From positions 1-64,000 of the forward strand of contig JBNLCM010000106.1 of assembly GCA_050303815.1 (NCBI GenBank): a stretch of DNA of 64,000 bases, read 5' to 3'. Positions 7,678-15,811 of this stretch are shown here, one piece after another. The notes beneath the pieces are model-generated. The model had not been told where the DNA came from. It did no database searches and worked only from the letters and a program-made list of their open reading frames with translations. Both the position numbers and the translations under genes were made by a program. Source of the stretch: Cognatazoarcus sp050303815 (GTDB lineage Bacteria; Pseudomonadota; Gammaproteobacteria; Burkholderiales; Rhodocyclaceae). Each line of letters begins with the position of its first letter. The first letter of the stretch is position 1.

Positions 7678-8941
7678 ACGACCGGGGGTACCCCTCGGCC
7701 GGCGTGCCGGCCTGGCCGCCTACGGATTGCTGGGCCTGCCCCTCGCCTTTGCGGCGCTCCCGGTCTACGTCCACGTGCCTCAGCTGTATGGCTCGGTGCT
7801 GGGCCTTCCGCTGGCGACCGTGGGCGGTGTGCTGCTGGCCTGCCGTGTCGTGGATGCCGTCACCGACCCGGTGATCGGCTGGTTCAGTGATCGCATCGCC
7901 GACCGTCGGCGCCTGAGCCTGGCTGGCCTGCCCCTGCTCGCCGCCGGACTGGTGTTGTTGCTCGCGCCACCCGCCGGCGCGGGCACAGGGTGGCTGGTGG
8001 TGTCGCTCCTGCTCGCCACGCTGGGCTATTCGATGAGCACGATCAACCACACGGCGTGGGCGGCAGAACTTGGGCGCGATCGCCAGGAGCGGTCGTCGGC
8101 GATCGCCGCGCGGGAGGGTTTCGGCCTACTCGGTGTCGTCGTCGCGGCGGCCCTGCCGGGGCTGATCGCCGCTGACGCTGCCACGGGCCTGGCAAGGCTG
8201 GCGTGGCTGTTCGTGCCGCTGGTCCTGGTGGCTGCCTGGGTTTGTGCCCGCTGGGCCCCCCGCGGACGGCGGGTCGTTCGCGAGCGGGCTTCGCCGCTTG
8301 CGGCGTGGCGCGGCGCCCTGTCGCTGCGGCCGATACGGCGCCTGCTGGTCCTGCTCGCGGTCAGTGGCGTGGCGGCCGCGGTGCCGTCGGCGACGGTGAT
8401 GTTCTTCATCGCGGACGTGCTGGGCGCCGGCCACCTCGCCGGAGGCTTTCTGGCGCTCTACTTCCTCTCCGGCGCGGCCGGCCTGCCGCTCTGGCTCCGG
8501 CTGGCCAGGCGGTTCGGCAAGGCGGGCGCGTGGATGGGTGCGATGGTCCTGGCGATGGGCGTCTTTGGCTGGGCGGCGACGTTGGGCGTCGGGGACGTCG
8601 GCCAGTACGCGCTCATCTGCGCCTTGTCCGGGCTTGCGCTGGGGGCCGACCTCGCGCTGCCGCCCGCCATCCTGTCGGACCGGCTCGCCAGCGGCGATCC
8701 GGATGCCCGCGGGGGGACCTGGTTCGGCCTGTGGAACCTGGTGACCAAGGCCAGTCTCGCCCTCGCCGCGGGCCTGGCCCTGCCGCTGCTCGCCTGGCTC
8801 GGTTACCGGACAGGCGCAAGCGACGCGCAGGGGCTGGAAGCCCTGGCGTGGGTATATGGCGCGCTGCCGCTGGCCTTCAAGGCAGGCGCCCTTGCCCTGC
8901 TGGTGTGCTGGCGGGGCGATTTCGCGGAGGAGGGGGCATGA
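7658..8941 (+). CDS. MFS transporter, GPH cation-symporter-like
   Basis: A 427-residue polytopic protein with about 12 membrane segments. The motif RVVDAVTDPVIGWFSDRIADRRR between helices 2 and 3 is the signature of the glycoside-pentoside-hexuronide (MelB-like) branch of the major facilitator superfamily. The substrate is unknown; in this operon a lipid or lipid-derived compound is more likely than a sugar. No ATG fits. I prefer TTG 7658 with GGGAGAG a few bases upstream, and GTG 7667 is the alternative. The gene overlaps the previous one by 20 bases and the next by ATGA. Confidence 0.8.
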   Translation: MTAVPIERPGVPLGRRAGLAAYGLLGLPLAFAALPVYVHVPQLYGSVLGLPLATVGGVLLACRVVDAVTDPVIGWFSDRIADRRRLSLAGLPLLAAGLVLLLAPPAGAGTGWLVVSLLLATLGYSMSTINHTAWAAELGRDRQERSSAIAAREGFGLLGVVVAAALPGLIAADAATGLARLAWLFVPLVLVAAWVCARWAPRGRRVVRERASPLAAWRGALSLRPIRRLLVLLAVSGVAAAVPSATVMFFIADVLGAGHLAGGFLALYFLSGAAGLPLWLRLARRFGKAGAWMGAMVLAMGVFGWAATLGVGDVGQYALICALSGLALGADLALPPAILSDRLASGDPDARGGTWFGLWNLVTKASLALAAGLALPLLAWLGYRTGASDAQGLEALAWVYGALPLAFKAGALALLVCWRGDFAEEGA

Positions 8942-9492
8942 GCATTCGCTTGCTGATGGTCGGGCTGTTGGGTCTCGCAGGGTGTGGATCGATCGATGTC
9001 GCCCGCTACGCCGACGAGACCCCGGCGCTCGATCTGCGCGCGTACTTCGACGGAACGATCGACGCCCACGGCATGTTCCAGGACCGCTCGGGCGAGGTGG
9101 TGAAGCGCTTCACCGTGCGGATCGACGCGCACTGGCAGGGTGACGTCGGCGTGATCGACGAGCGTTTCGTTTTTGCGGACGGCTCTAAGCAACGCCGCGT
9201 CTGGCAGATCGCCTACCTCGGCGACGGCCGCTACGAGGGGCGTGCCGACGATGTCATCGGCGTCGCCACCGGACGCGCGGCGGGCAACGCGCTGCACTGG
9301 CGCTATGTGCTGGCGCTGCCGGTGGGCGAGCGCACCGTCGAGGTCGAGTTCGATGACTGGATGTTCCTGGTCGACGAGCGCGTGATGCTCAATCGATCGG
9401 AGATGCGCAAGTTCGGTGTGCGCCTGGGCGAGGTGACGCTCAGCTTCTCCAAGCGGGAGGTGGAAAATGGCGCTCAACCCGCGCATCCGTGA
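8938..9492 (+). CDS. DUF3833 lipoprotein
   Basis: A 184-residue predicted lipoprotein: MSIRLLMVGLLGLAGCGS has a clear lipobox (LAGC). The rest matches DUF3833, with LRAYFDGTIDAHGMFQDRSG and EVEFDDWMFLVDERVMLNR. The function is unknown. It is a usual companion of the chalcone-isomerase-like, MFS, and SDR genes found here. Its start overlaps the MFS stop (ATGA), and its 3' end overlaps the SDR gene by 26 bases. Confidence 0.85.
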   Translation: MSIRLLMVGLLGLAGCGSIDVARYADETPALDLRAYFDGTIDAHGMFQDRSGEVVKRFTVRIDAHWQGDVGVIDERFVFADGSKQRRVWQIAYLGDGRYEGRADDVIGVATGRAAGNALHWRYVLALPVGERTVEVEFDDWMFLVDERVMLNRSEMRKFGVRLGEVTLSFSKREVENGAQPAHP

Positions 9493-10237
9493 CTGGCGGG
9501 GCCGGCGGGTCTGGATCGTCGGCGCTTCGTCGGGGATCGGCGCCGCCCTGGCGCGCCGGCTGGGGGCCCTGGGCGCGCGGGTGGCGATCTCCGCGCGCAA
9601 CGCTGCGCGCCTGCTGACGGTCGCCGAGGCCGCGGGCGACATCCGCCCGATTCCGATGGACGTCACCGCACCGGGCGCCTTCCCGCACGCATGCGACCGA
9701 CTGCTGGACGAGTGGGGGGGCATCGATCTGGTCGTCCTCAACGCCGGGTTCTACGAGCCGCTGCGTGCGTGGGAGTTGTCGCCCGAGCGGACGCGCCGGA
9801 CGCTGGACGTGAATCTGATGGCGGTCTACGACGGCGTCGCCGCGGTGTTGCCGGCGCTGGAGTCGAGCGGGGGCGGTCTGGTCCTGACCGGCAGCGTCGC
9901 CGGCTACGGCGGCTTGCCGCGGGCAACGACCTACGGCCCCGGCAAGGCGGCGCTGATCAACCTGGCCGAGATCCTCTACCTGGATCTCGCGCCGCGCGGC
10001 GTGGCGGTCTGGATCGTCAATCCGGGCTTCGTCCATACGCCCCTGACGGAACAGAACGACTTCGCCATGCCGGCGCTCGTGTCCGCGGAAGCGGCGGCCG
10101 CCGACATCGTGCGTGGCCTCGGCGCCGGCGGTTTCGAGATTCATTTTCCCCGGCGCTTCACGTGGGTCATGAAAGCGCTGAGCGCCTTGCCCTACCGCCT
10201 GTACTTTCCACTGGTGCGCAAGGTGACCGGCACGTGA
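9467..10237 (+). CDS. Short-chain dehydrogenase/reductase
   Basis: A 256-residue SDR. The cofactor motif GASSGIG spans residues 19-25, NAG follows in LVVLNAGF, and the catalytic triad is S143, Y156 and K160 (YGPGK). Classical SDRs of this type oxidise or reduce a hydroxyl or keto group with NAD(P)H; the substrate is unknown. The C-terminus carries an extra basic, aromatic tail (FPRRFTWVMKALSALPYRLYFPL) that could bind the membrane. The stop overlaps the next gene's GTG. Confidence 0.88.
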   Translation: MALNPRIRDWRGRRVWIVGASSGIGAALARRLGALGARVAISARNAARLLTVAEAAGDIRPIPMDVTAPGAFPHACDRLLDEWGGIDLVVLNAGFYEPLRAWELSPERTRRTLDVNLMAVYDGVAAVLPALESSGGGLVLTGSVAGYGGLPRATTYGPGKAALINLAEILYLDLAPRGVAVWIVNPGFVHTPLTEQNDFAMPALVSAEAAAADIVRGLGAGGFEIHFPRRFTWVMKALSALPYRLYFPLVRKVTGT

Positions 10238-10665
10238 GCCCGGAGCTCGAGCGGCTGGTTCGCTTCTACGAGACGCTGGGGCCCGATGCGCTCGAGGCCT
10301 CGCTGGCGGGCGTCTACGCCGAGCAGGCGAGCTTCTCGGATCCTTTCAGTGCCGTTGTCGGGCGGGCGGCCATTGCCGGCATCTTCCGCCATATGTTCAG
10401 CGCGCTCGAGTCACCCCGCTTCGAGGTCGTCGAGACGTGGCAACAGGCGCGCGTGGCCGTGATCCGTTGGGTCTTCGAGTTCCACTTTCGCGGCCATGGC
10501 GAGCCCGTCATCGTCGAGGGGATGACGCGGGTGGTCTTCGATCCGGACGGGCGCGTCGCCGAGCATGTCGATCACTGGGATGCCTCCAGCCAGTTTTATA
10601 CAAGACTTCCTTTCGTGGGCTGGGCCATGCGCCTCCTGCGACGACTCGTTTGTGCCCGTCGCTGA
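10234..10665 (+). CDS. SnoaL-like / NTF2-fold protein
   Basis: A 143-residue single-domain protein with the NTF2-like cone fold pattern: an N-terminal helical stretch (LVRFYETLGPDALEASLAGVYAEQASFSDPF), then beta strands ending EGMTRVVFDPDGRVAEHVDHWD. Such proteins are isomerases, hydrolases or binding proteins; no specific role is known. GTG 10234 overlaps the SDR stop (GTGA), the last coupled junction of the operon. No clear terminator follows. Confidence 0.75.
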   Translation: MSPELERLVRFYETLGPDALEASLAGVYAEQASFSDPFSAVVGRAAIAGIFRHMFSALESPRFEVVETWQQARVAVIRWVFEFHFRGHGEPVIVEGMTRVVFDPDGRVAEHVDHWDASSQFYTRLPFVGWAMRLLRRLVCARR

Positions 10666-10974
10666 TGTGCATGTGCAGCGAAACAGCCGCGCACGGGTAG
10701 GCAATCTGGCGCTTAGCGTATTTTGCGCTGCAGCACTTTGATTTTTATCAAAAAACGCCTTGCGACCGCCAAAACGGGTGTGGCATGATCGATCGCAGTC
10801 TTCGGAAAGCCGCACCGGGCAAGGTTTCCCGCCCAATCCGGAGAAGATGGTCGCTGCTGGCGCAAGTGGGATTTTGGTTCGACGTACCCGTTGCCGCATC
10901 GTGATGTCGACGCTGACGGGCTTCCGATCTGACCGGAGCTTGCGCCCCCTGATGACACTGGATGGGGGTTGCGC
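10666..10974. other. 309-bp intergenic region upstream of the oxidase operon
   Basis: No gene is seen here. The region holds an FNR/ANR box at 10738. A weak promoter, TTGCGA (10760-10765) and CATGAT (10784-10789) with 18-bp spacing, would start transcription near 10796. The remaining leader to coxB is about 180 bases with no structure I can name. Confidence 0.5.
10738..10751. promoter_or_regulatory. FNR/ANR-type oxygen-response box
   Basis: TTGAT-TTTT-ATCAA matches the FNR/ANR consensus TTGAT-N4-ATCAA at all ten fixed positions. It lies 230 bp before coxB. Its centre is about -51 from the weak downstream promoter, so activation or repression cannot be decided from sequence. Confidence 0.7.
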
Positions 10975-12102
10975 ATGAGCGTGTTGGCTCGTCTTGCAGT
11001 ATCCGTTCCGGCCCTGTTCGCGGCCAGTCACTCGTGGGCGGGTGAAATCAACCTGCAGCCCCCGGTGACGACGATCGCCGGCCAGATCTACGACATGCAC
11101 ACCTTGATGCTCTTGATCTGCCTGGTCATTTTCATCGCGGTGTTCGGCGTGATGTTCTGGTCGGTGTACGCGCACCGCAAGTCGCGGGGTGCCGTGGCGG
11201 CCAACTTCCACGAGAACACCACCGTCGAGATCGCCTGGACGATCGTCCCCGTCCTGATCCTGCTGGGCATGGCCTATCCCGCGACCCGCACGGTGATCGC
11301 GATGAAGGACACCTCCGACCCCGATATCACCATCAAGGCCACCGGCTACCAGTGGAAGTGGGGCTACGACTACCTGAAGGGCGAGGGGGAAGGTATCCGC
11401 TTCGTCTCGGCGCTCTCCACCCCGCAGGAACAGATCGACGGGCGTGCGGAGAAGGGCGAGCACTACCTGCTGGAGGTGGACAATCCGGTGGTGGTCCCGG
11501 TGGGCAAGAAGATCCGCATCCTGACCACCGCCAATGACGTCATTCACGCCTGGTGGATTCCCGCCTTCGGCGTCAAGCAGGATGCCATCCCCGGCTTCAT
11601 TCGCGATACGTGGTTCAAGGCCGAGCAACTCGGGGTGTTTCGTGGCAACTGTGCCGAGTTGTGCGGCAAGGACCACGGCTTCATGCCGATCGAGGTGCAC
11701 GTGGTGTCCCAGGCGGACTACACGGCCTGGGTGGCCGCGCAGCAGGCCGCGATGGCCAGCACGATGGACGACCCCGCCAGGCAGTGGTCGCTCGATGAAC
11801 TGGTCGCGCGTGGCGAGAAGGTCTTCGCGGCCAACTGCGCGGCCTGTCATCAGGCCAACGGCCAGGGGGTTCCGCCAGCCTTCCCGCCGCTCGATGGCGC
11901 GGCGATCGTGCTGGGCCCCAAGGATGCCCAGATCGCGACTGTGCTTCACGGACGGCCCGGTACCGCAATGGCAGCCTTCGGCCAGCAGCTGTCCGACACC
12001 GATATCGCCGCCGTGATCACCTATACACGCAACGCCTGGAGCAACAGCACGGGCGAGGCGATCGCCCCGGCAGACATCCAGAGCGCTCGCGCCACCAACT
12101 GA
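10975..12102 (+). CDS. coxB: Cytochrome c oxidase subunit II with C-terminal cytochrome c domain
   Basis: A 375-residue membrane protein. A signal peptide (ends SHSWA), two membrane helices and a periplasmic CuA domain are visible. CuA ligands are C226, C230, H234 and M237 in CAELCGKDHGFM, with the upstream histidine in NDVIHAWW. A cytochrome c domain follows, with the heme site C288-A-A-C-H292 and a later methionine as candidate axial ligand. The fused heme c makes the enzyme caa3-like and able to carry its own electron entry point. ATG 10975 follows TGGGGG; a TTG six bases upstream is possible. Confidence 0.95.
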   Translation: MSVLARLAVSVPALFAASHSWAGEINLQPPVTTIAGQIYDMHTLMLLICLVIFIAVFGVMFWSVYAHRKSRGAVAANFHENTTVEIAWTIVPVLILLGMAYPATRTVIAMKDTSDPDITIKATGYQWKWGYDYLKGEGEGIRFVSALSTPQEQIDGRAEKGEHYLLEVDNPVVVPVGKKIRILTTANDVIHAWWIPAFGVKQDAIPGFIRDTWFKAEQLGVFRGNCAELCGKDHGFMPIEVHVVSQADYTAWVAAQQAAMASTMDDPARQWSLDELVARGEKVFAANCAACHQANGQGVPPAFPPLDGAAIVLGPKDAQIATVLHGRPGTAMAAFGQQLSDTDIAAVITYTRNAWSNSTGEAIAPADIQSARATN

Positions 12103-12145
12103 CGTATCCCGCAGGGCAGCCGGACAACCGTACCCAGGAGGCAGC

Positions 12146-13723
12146 ATGGCAGCCGTAACCCCGGATCAGTTGCACCATCACCACCCGGGCCCGACCGGGC
12201 TGATGCGCTGGATCACGACGACGAACCACAAGGACATCGGGACCATGTACCTGGTGTTCGCGCTGATGATGTTCTTCGCGGGCGGCGTGATGGCGCTGAC
12301 GATCCGTGCCGAACTGTTCCAGCCGGGCCTGCAGGTGGTCCAGCCCGAGTTCTTCAATCAGCTGACCACGATGCACGGCCTGGTGATGGTCTTCGGCGCG
12401 ATCATGCCGGCCTTCGTTGGCTTCGCGAACTGGCAGATCCCGCTGATGATCGGCGCCTCGGACATGGCCTTCGCGCGGATGAACAACTGGAGCTTCTGGT
12501 TGCTGCCGCCCGCGGCGCTGCTCCTGGTGGGCTCGTTCTTCGTGCCGGGCGGCGCCACGGCCGCTGGCTGGACGCTCTACGCACCCCTGTCCGTCCAGAT
12601 GGGCATGGGGATGGACATGGCCATCTTCGCGGTCCACATCATGGGCGTGAGCTCGATCATGGGTGCGATCAACATCGTCGTCACGATCCTCAACATGCGT
12701 GCCCCCGGCATGACCATGATGAAGATGCCCCTGTTCTGCTGGACGTGGCTGATCACCGCCTACCTGCTCATTGCCGTCATGCCGGTGCTGGCCGGTGCGG
12801 TGACGATGATCCTGACCGATCGCCACTTCGGTACGGCCTTCTTCAACGCGGCCGGCGGCGGTGATCCGGTGCTCTACCAGCACGTGTTCTGGTTCTTCGG
12901 GCATCCCGAGGTCTACATCATGATCCTGCCGGCCTTCGGCATCGTCAGCCAGATCATCCCGACCTTCGCCCGCAAGCCCCTCTTCGGCTATGCCTCGATG
13001 GTCTATGCGACCGCATCGATCGCGATTCTCTCGTTCGTGGTCTGGGCCCACCACATGTTCACCACCGGCATGCCGGCGGCCACCCAGTTGTTCTTCATGT
13101 ACGCGACGATGCTGATCGCGGTGCCGACTGGCGTGAAGGTCTTCAACTGGGTCGCCACGATGTGGCGCGGCTCGATGACCTTCGAGACCCCGATGCTCTT
13201 CGCCGTCGGCTTCATCTTCGTGTTCACGATGGGTGGCTTCACCGGTCTGATCTGCGCGATCGCGCCGATCGACATCCAGGTCCAGGACACCTATTACGTC
13301 GTGGCTCACTTCCACTACGTGCTCGTGGCCGGATCGCTCTTCGCGCTGTTTGCCGGCGCCTACTACTGGTTGCCGAAATGGACCGGCTACATGCCCTCCG
13401 AGACCATCGGCAAGTGGCACTTCTGGTGCTCCATCATCTTCTTCAACGTCACCTTTTTCCCGATGCACTTCCTCGGCCTTGCCGGCATGCCGCGCCGCAT
13501 CCCGGATTACGGTCTGCAGTTCGCCGACTTCAATGCCCTGGCCACGATCGGTGCCTTCGGCTTCGGTTTCTCGCAGCTGCTGTTCGTGCTCGCGATCGTG
13601 AAGTGCGTGCGCGGCGGCGAGCGCGCGGCGGCGCGGAGTTGGGAGGCCGCCGAAGGCCTGGAATGGACCGTACCCTCGCCGGCGCCCCACCATACCTTCG
13701 AAGAAGCTCCGGTGGTCCGCTGA
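12146..13723 (+). CDS. coxA: Cytochrome c oxidase subunit I
   Basis: The 525-residue catalytic subunit of the proton-pumping heme-copper oxidase, with 12 membrane helices. The CuB and cross-link region is H253-PEVY257, and the K-channel/CuB segment is VVWAHHMFTTGMP. The heme histidines are in AHFHYVLVAGS. The sequence is the A-type (aa3) form. Start ATG has a strong AGGAGG about ten bases upstream. It lies directly behind coxB and is followed by assembly genes. Confidence 0.97.
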   Translation: MAAVTPDQLHHHHPGPTGLMRWITTTNHKDIGTMYLVFALMMFFAGGVMALTIRAELFQPGLQVVQPEFFNQLTTMHGLVMVFGAIMPAFVGFANWQIPLMIGASDMAFARMNNWSFWLLPPAALLLVGSFFVPGGATAAGWTLYAPLSVQMGMGMDMAIFAVHIMGVSSIMGAINIVVTILNMRAPGMTMMKMPLFCWTWLITAYLLIAVMPVLAGAVTMILTDRHFGTAFFNAAGGGDPVLYQHVFWFFGHPEVYIMILPAFGIVSQIIPTFARKPLFGYASMVYATASIAILSFVVWAHHMFTTGMPAATQLFFMYATMLIAVPTGVKVFNWVATMWRGSMTFETPMLFAVGFIFVFTMGGFTGLICAIAPIDIQVQDTYYVVAHFHYVLVAGSLFALFAGAYYWLPKWTGYMPSETIGKWHFWCSIIFFNVTFFPMHFLGLAGMPRRIPDYGLQFADFNALATIGAFGFGFSQLLFVLAIVKCVRGGERAAARSWEAAEGLEWTVPSPAPHHTFEEAPVVR

Positions 13724-13724
13724 G

Positions 13725-13841
13725 ATGCACATGGCCGACGATCGACGTCCGCGCAACACCCGCTCCGCCCTGCTGCTGCTGGCACTGGCGGGCGTGTTCT
13801 TCGTCGGGATCATGATCAAGGTGGCGCTGGTCGGATTATGA
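13725..13841 (+). CDS. Cytochrome oxidase small assembly protein
   Basis: A 38-residue protein with one membrane helix (SALLLLALAGVFFVGIMIKVALVGL) after a short basic head (MHMADDRRPRNTR). It sits one base after the coxA stop, and its own stop overlaps the ctaG start. A tiny membrane protein at exactly this place between coxA and ctaG is a conserved betaproteobacterial feature. The exact role is unknown. ATG 13731 is a possible second start. Confidence 0.75.
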   Translation: MHMADDRRPRNTRSALLLLALAGVFFVGIMIKVALVGL

Positions 13842-14407
13842 GCCAGGCGAGCGACAACCGTTCCCTCCTCGTCCGCCTTGCGGTGGGTGCCTTTGCGATG
13901 TTCGGCTTCGGCTTCCTGCTGGTCCCCTTCTCCGACACGATCTGCCGCGTTGCCGGGATCAATGACCTGGGGCGCAACACGAACCCGACCGTCACCAACA
14001 CGCAGGTAGATACGTCGCGCCGCGTGACGATCGAATTCGACACCAACACCCACGACCTGGCCTGGCAGTTCCGGCCGGTGGATCGATCCGTCCAAGTGCA
14101 TCCGGGCGAGCTGGTCCAGGTGGCCTTCGAAGTGATCAACACCCGTGACCACTCGGTGGCCGGCCAGGCAATACCCAGCTACGGGCCGCGCATCGCCGGC
14201 AAGCACGTACAGAAGCTCGACTGCTTCTGCTTCGAGCGTCAGACGCTGGAGGCGGGCGAGAAGCGGATCATGCCGGTGGTGTTCGTGCTGGATGCCGACC
14301 TGCCCGAGGACGTCACCACGGTGACCCTCTCCTACACCTTCTTCGAGGTGGCGGGCACGCAGGCCGGCGTCGAAACCGGCTCGGTGCGTGGCGGGGGCGC
14401 CGGATGA
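13838..14407 (+). CDS. ctaG: Cytochrome c oxidase assembly protein CtaG (Cox11 family)
   Basis: A 189-residue membrane-anchored copper chaperone that delivers copper to CuB of subunit I. There is one N-terminal membrane helix (residues about 12-30) and a periplasmic domain with the copper motif C129-F-C131-F in DCFCFERQTL. Family-typical blocks YGPRIAGKHVQKL and MPVVFVLD are present. Start overlaps the small assembly gene (ATGA). Confidence 0.95.
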   Translation: MSQASDNRSLLVRLAVGAFAMFGFGFLLVPFSDTICRVAGINDLGRNTNPTVTNTQVDTSRRVTIEFDTNTHDLAWQFRPVDRSVQVHPGELVQVAFEVINTRDHSVAGQAIPSYGPRIAGKHVQKLDCFCFERQTLEAGEKRIMPVVFVLDADLPEDVTTVTLSYTFFEVAGTQAGVETGSVRGGGAG

Positions 14408-14610
14408 TGGCCCAGGTGCCACAGCGGGCAGGTTTTCTGGCCACGATGCGGGCCGTGCTGTGGTCTTTCGTCGGCGTGCGCAAGCGCCGCGACTATCAGC
14501 ACGACGCCGGTTCGCTGGATCCGAGGGCGGTCATCGTGGCCGGCATCCTCGGCGGGCTCGTATTCGTGTTGAGCCTGGTACTGGTGGTTTCCTGGGTGGT
14601 GCCGGGCTAG
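14404..14610 (+). CDS. DUF2970 membrane protein
   Basis: A 68-residue protein with a DUF2970 signature (VLWSFVGVRKRRDYQHDAGSLDP) and one C-terminal membrane helix (VIVAGILGGLVFVLSLVLVVSWVV). The family is found almost only in betaproteobacterial cox operons, and a role in oxidase assembly is presumed. It overlaps ctaG by ATGA. Confidence 0.8.
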   Translation: MMAQVPQRAGFLATMRAVLWSFVGVRKRRDYQHDAGSLDPRAVIVAGILGGLVFVLSLVLVVSWVVPG

Positions 14611-14689
14611 CCCCGCGCACCGTGACGGCAAGGTGGAATCGGCGCCCCTGGCGGGCGCCCGACGGACTCGAACTAGGGGAGACACGCTG

Positions 14690-15538
14690 ATGGCCCACAC
14701 GTCGGAGCACTACTTCGTTCCGGAACCGTCCAAGTACCCGATCTTCGGATCCATCGCGCTGTTGCTGATGGGGGGCGGCGCCGTCATGTGGCTGAACAAC
14801 GCCGGGCCTGGCAAGGCTCTGGTGCTAGCCGGACTGGCGATCCTGGTCTTCATGCTGTTCGGCTGGTTCGGTCAGGTGATCCGCGAATCGGAGGGTGGCA
14901 GCTACGGCAACCAGGTGGATCGCAGCTTCCGCTGGTCGATGGGCTGGTTCATCTTCTCCGAGGTGATGTTCTTCGCGGCCTTTTTCGGTGCCCTGTTCTA
15001 TGTCCGCGCGATCGGGCTGCCGTGGCTGGCCGACGCCGACAACGCGCTCCTGTGGCCCGGCTTCGAGGCGACCTGGCCAAATGCGGGTCCGATCGTCGAG
15101 GAAGTGTTCACCCCGATGGGGGCCTGGGGCATCCCGGCGATCAATACGCTCATCCTGCTCACCTCGGGGGCGACACTGACCTGGGCCCACTGGGGCCTGA
15201 TGAACGAGAAGCGCAGCCAGCTCATCACCGGCCTGATCATGACCGTCGCGCTGGGCGTGATCTTCCTGGCCCTGCAGGCCTACGAGTATGCCCACGCCTA
15301 CGGCGAGATGAATCTCAAACTCACCAGCGGCATCTACGGATCGACCTTCTTCATGCTGACCGGCTTTCACGGCCTGCACGTGACGATCGGGGCGATCATG
15401 CTGACGGTCATGCTGTTCCGGGCCAAGGCCGGGCACTTCACGGCCCACCGCCATTTCGCGTTCGAGGCCGCGGCCTGGTACTGGCACTTCGTCGACGTGG
15501 TGTGGCTGTTTCTGTTCGTGGTCGTGTACTGGCTATAG
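14690..15538 (+). CDS. coxC: Cytochrome c oxidase subunit III
   Basis: A 282-residue protein with seven membrane helices. Typical elements are GWFIFSEVMFFAAFFGALFY, LTSGATLTWAHWGLM, QAYEYAHAY and the C-terminal FHGLHVTIGAIML and AAWYWHFVDVVWLFLF. It stabilises the catalytic core and supports proton uptake. I chose ATG 14690 behind AGGGGAGA; the open frame upstream is not coding-like. Its stop overlaps the convergent DUF2909 gene by six bases. Confidence 0.96.
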   Translation: MAHTSEHYFVPEPSKYPIFGSIALLLMGGGAVMWLNNAGPGKALVLAGLAILVFMLFGWFGQVIRESEGGSYGNQVDRSFRWSMGWFIFSEVMFFAAFFGALFYVRAIGLPWLADADNALLWPGFEATWPNAGPIVEEVFTPMGAWGIPAINTLILLTSGATLTWAHWGLMNEKRSQLITGLIMTVALGVIFLALQAYEYAHAYGEMNLKLTSGIYGSTFFMLTGFHGLHVTIGAIMLTVMLFRAKAGHFTAHRHFAFEAAAWYWHFVDVVWLFLFVVVYWL

Positions 15539-15730
15539 GCGCTGGGTGATCAGGCCGGTCGCGTAGCCGGCCATCAACAGGATGAAGAGGAAGATGGACA
15601 GGCCGACGCGCAGCGCCAGCGCCTTGACGGTACGGGTGCTACCGCTGCCGCGGTCGCGGAACAGAAACAGCAGGGCGGAGCCCAGGCTCAACAGGATCAG
15701 CAACAGAAACACGATGACGACGACCCGCAC
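15533..15730 (-). CDS. Twin-transmembrane protein (DUF2909)
   Basis: A 65-residue protein of two membrane helices (VVVIVFLLLILLSLGSALLFLF and VGLSIFLFILLMAGYATGL) joined by a short basic loop. The pattern fits DUF2909, a small family seen beside coxC in betaproteobacteria. Function unknown. GTG 15730 is the only plausible start. It is convergent with and overlaps coxC by six bases. Confidence 0.7.
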   Translation of the reverse strand: MRVVVIVFLLLILLSLGSALLFLFRDRGSGSTRTVKALALRVGLSIFLFILLMAGYATGLITQRL

Positions 15731-15811
15731 GGCAGCTCTCCAGTCTGTGTCCAGGCAGTCTAAACCCCCAGCCGATCTTCGCCCAGCGGGTCCCGTGGCC
15801 CGTGCGGCAGC

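Noticed and set aside
12017..14422. An 801-codon minus-strand open frame across coxA and ctaG
   Set aside because: Antisense shadow of unmistakable oxidase genes; composition is His/Arg/Glu-rich without hydrophobic core.
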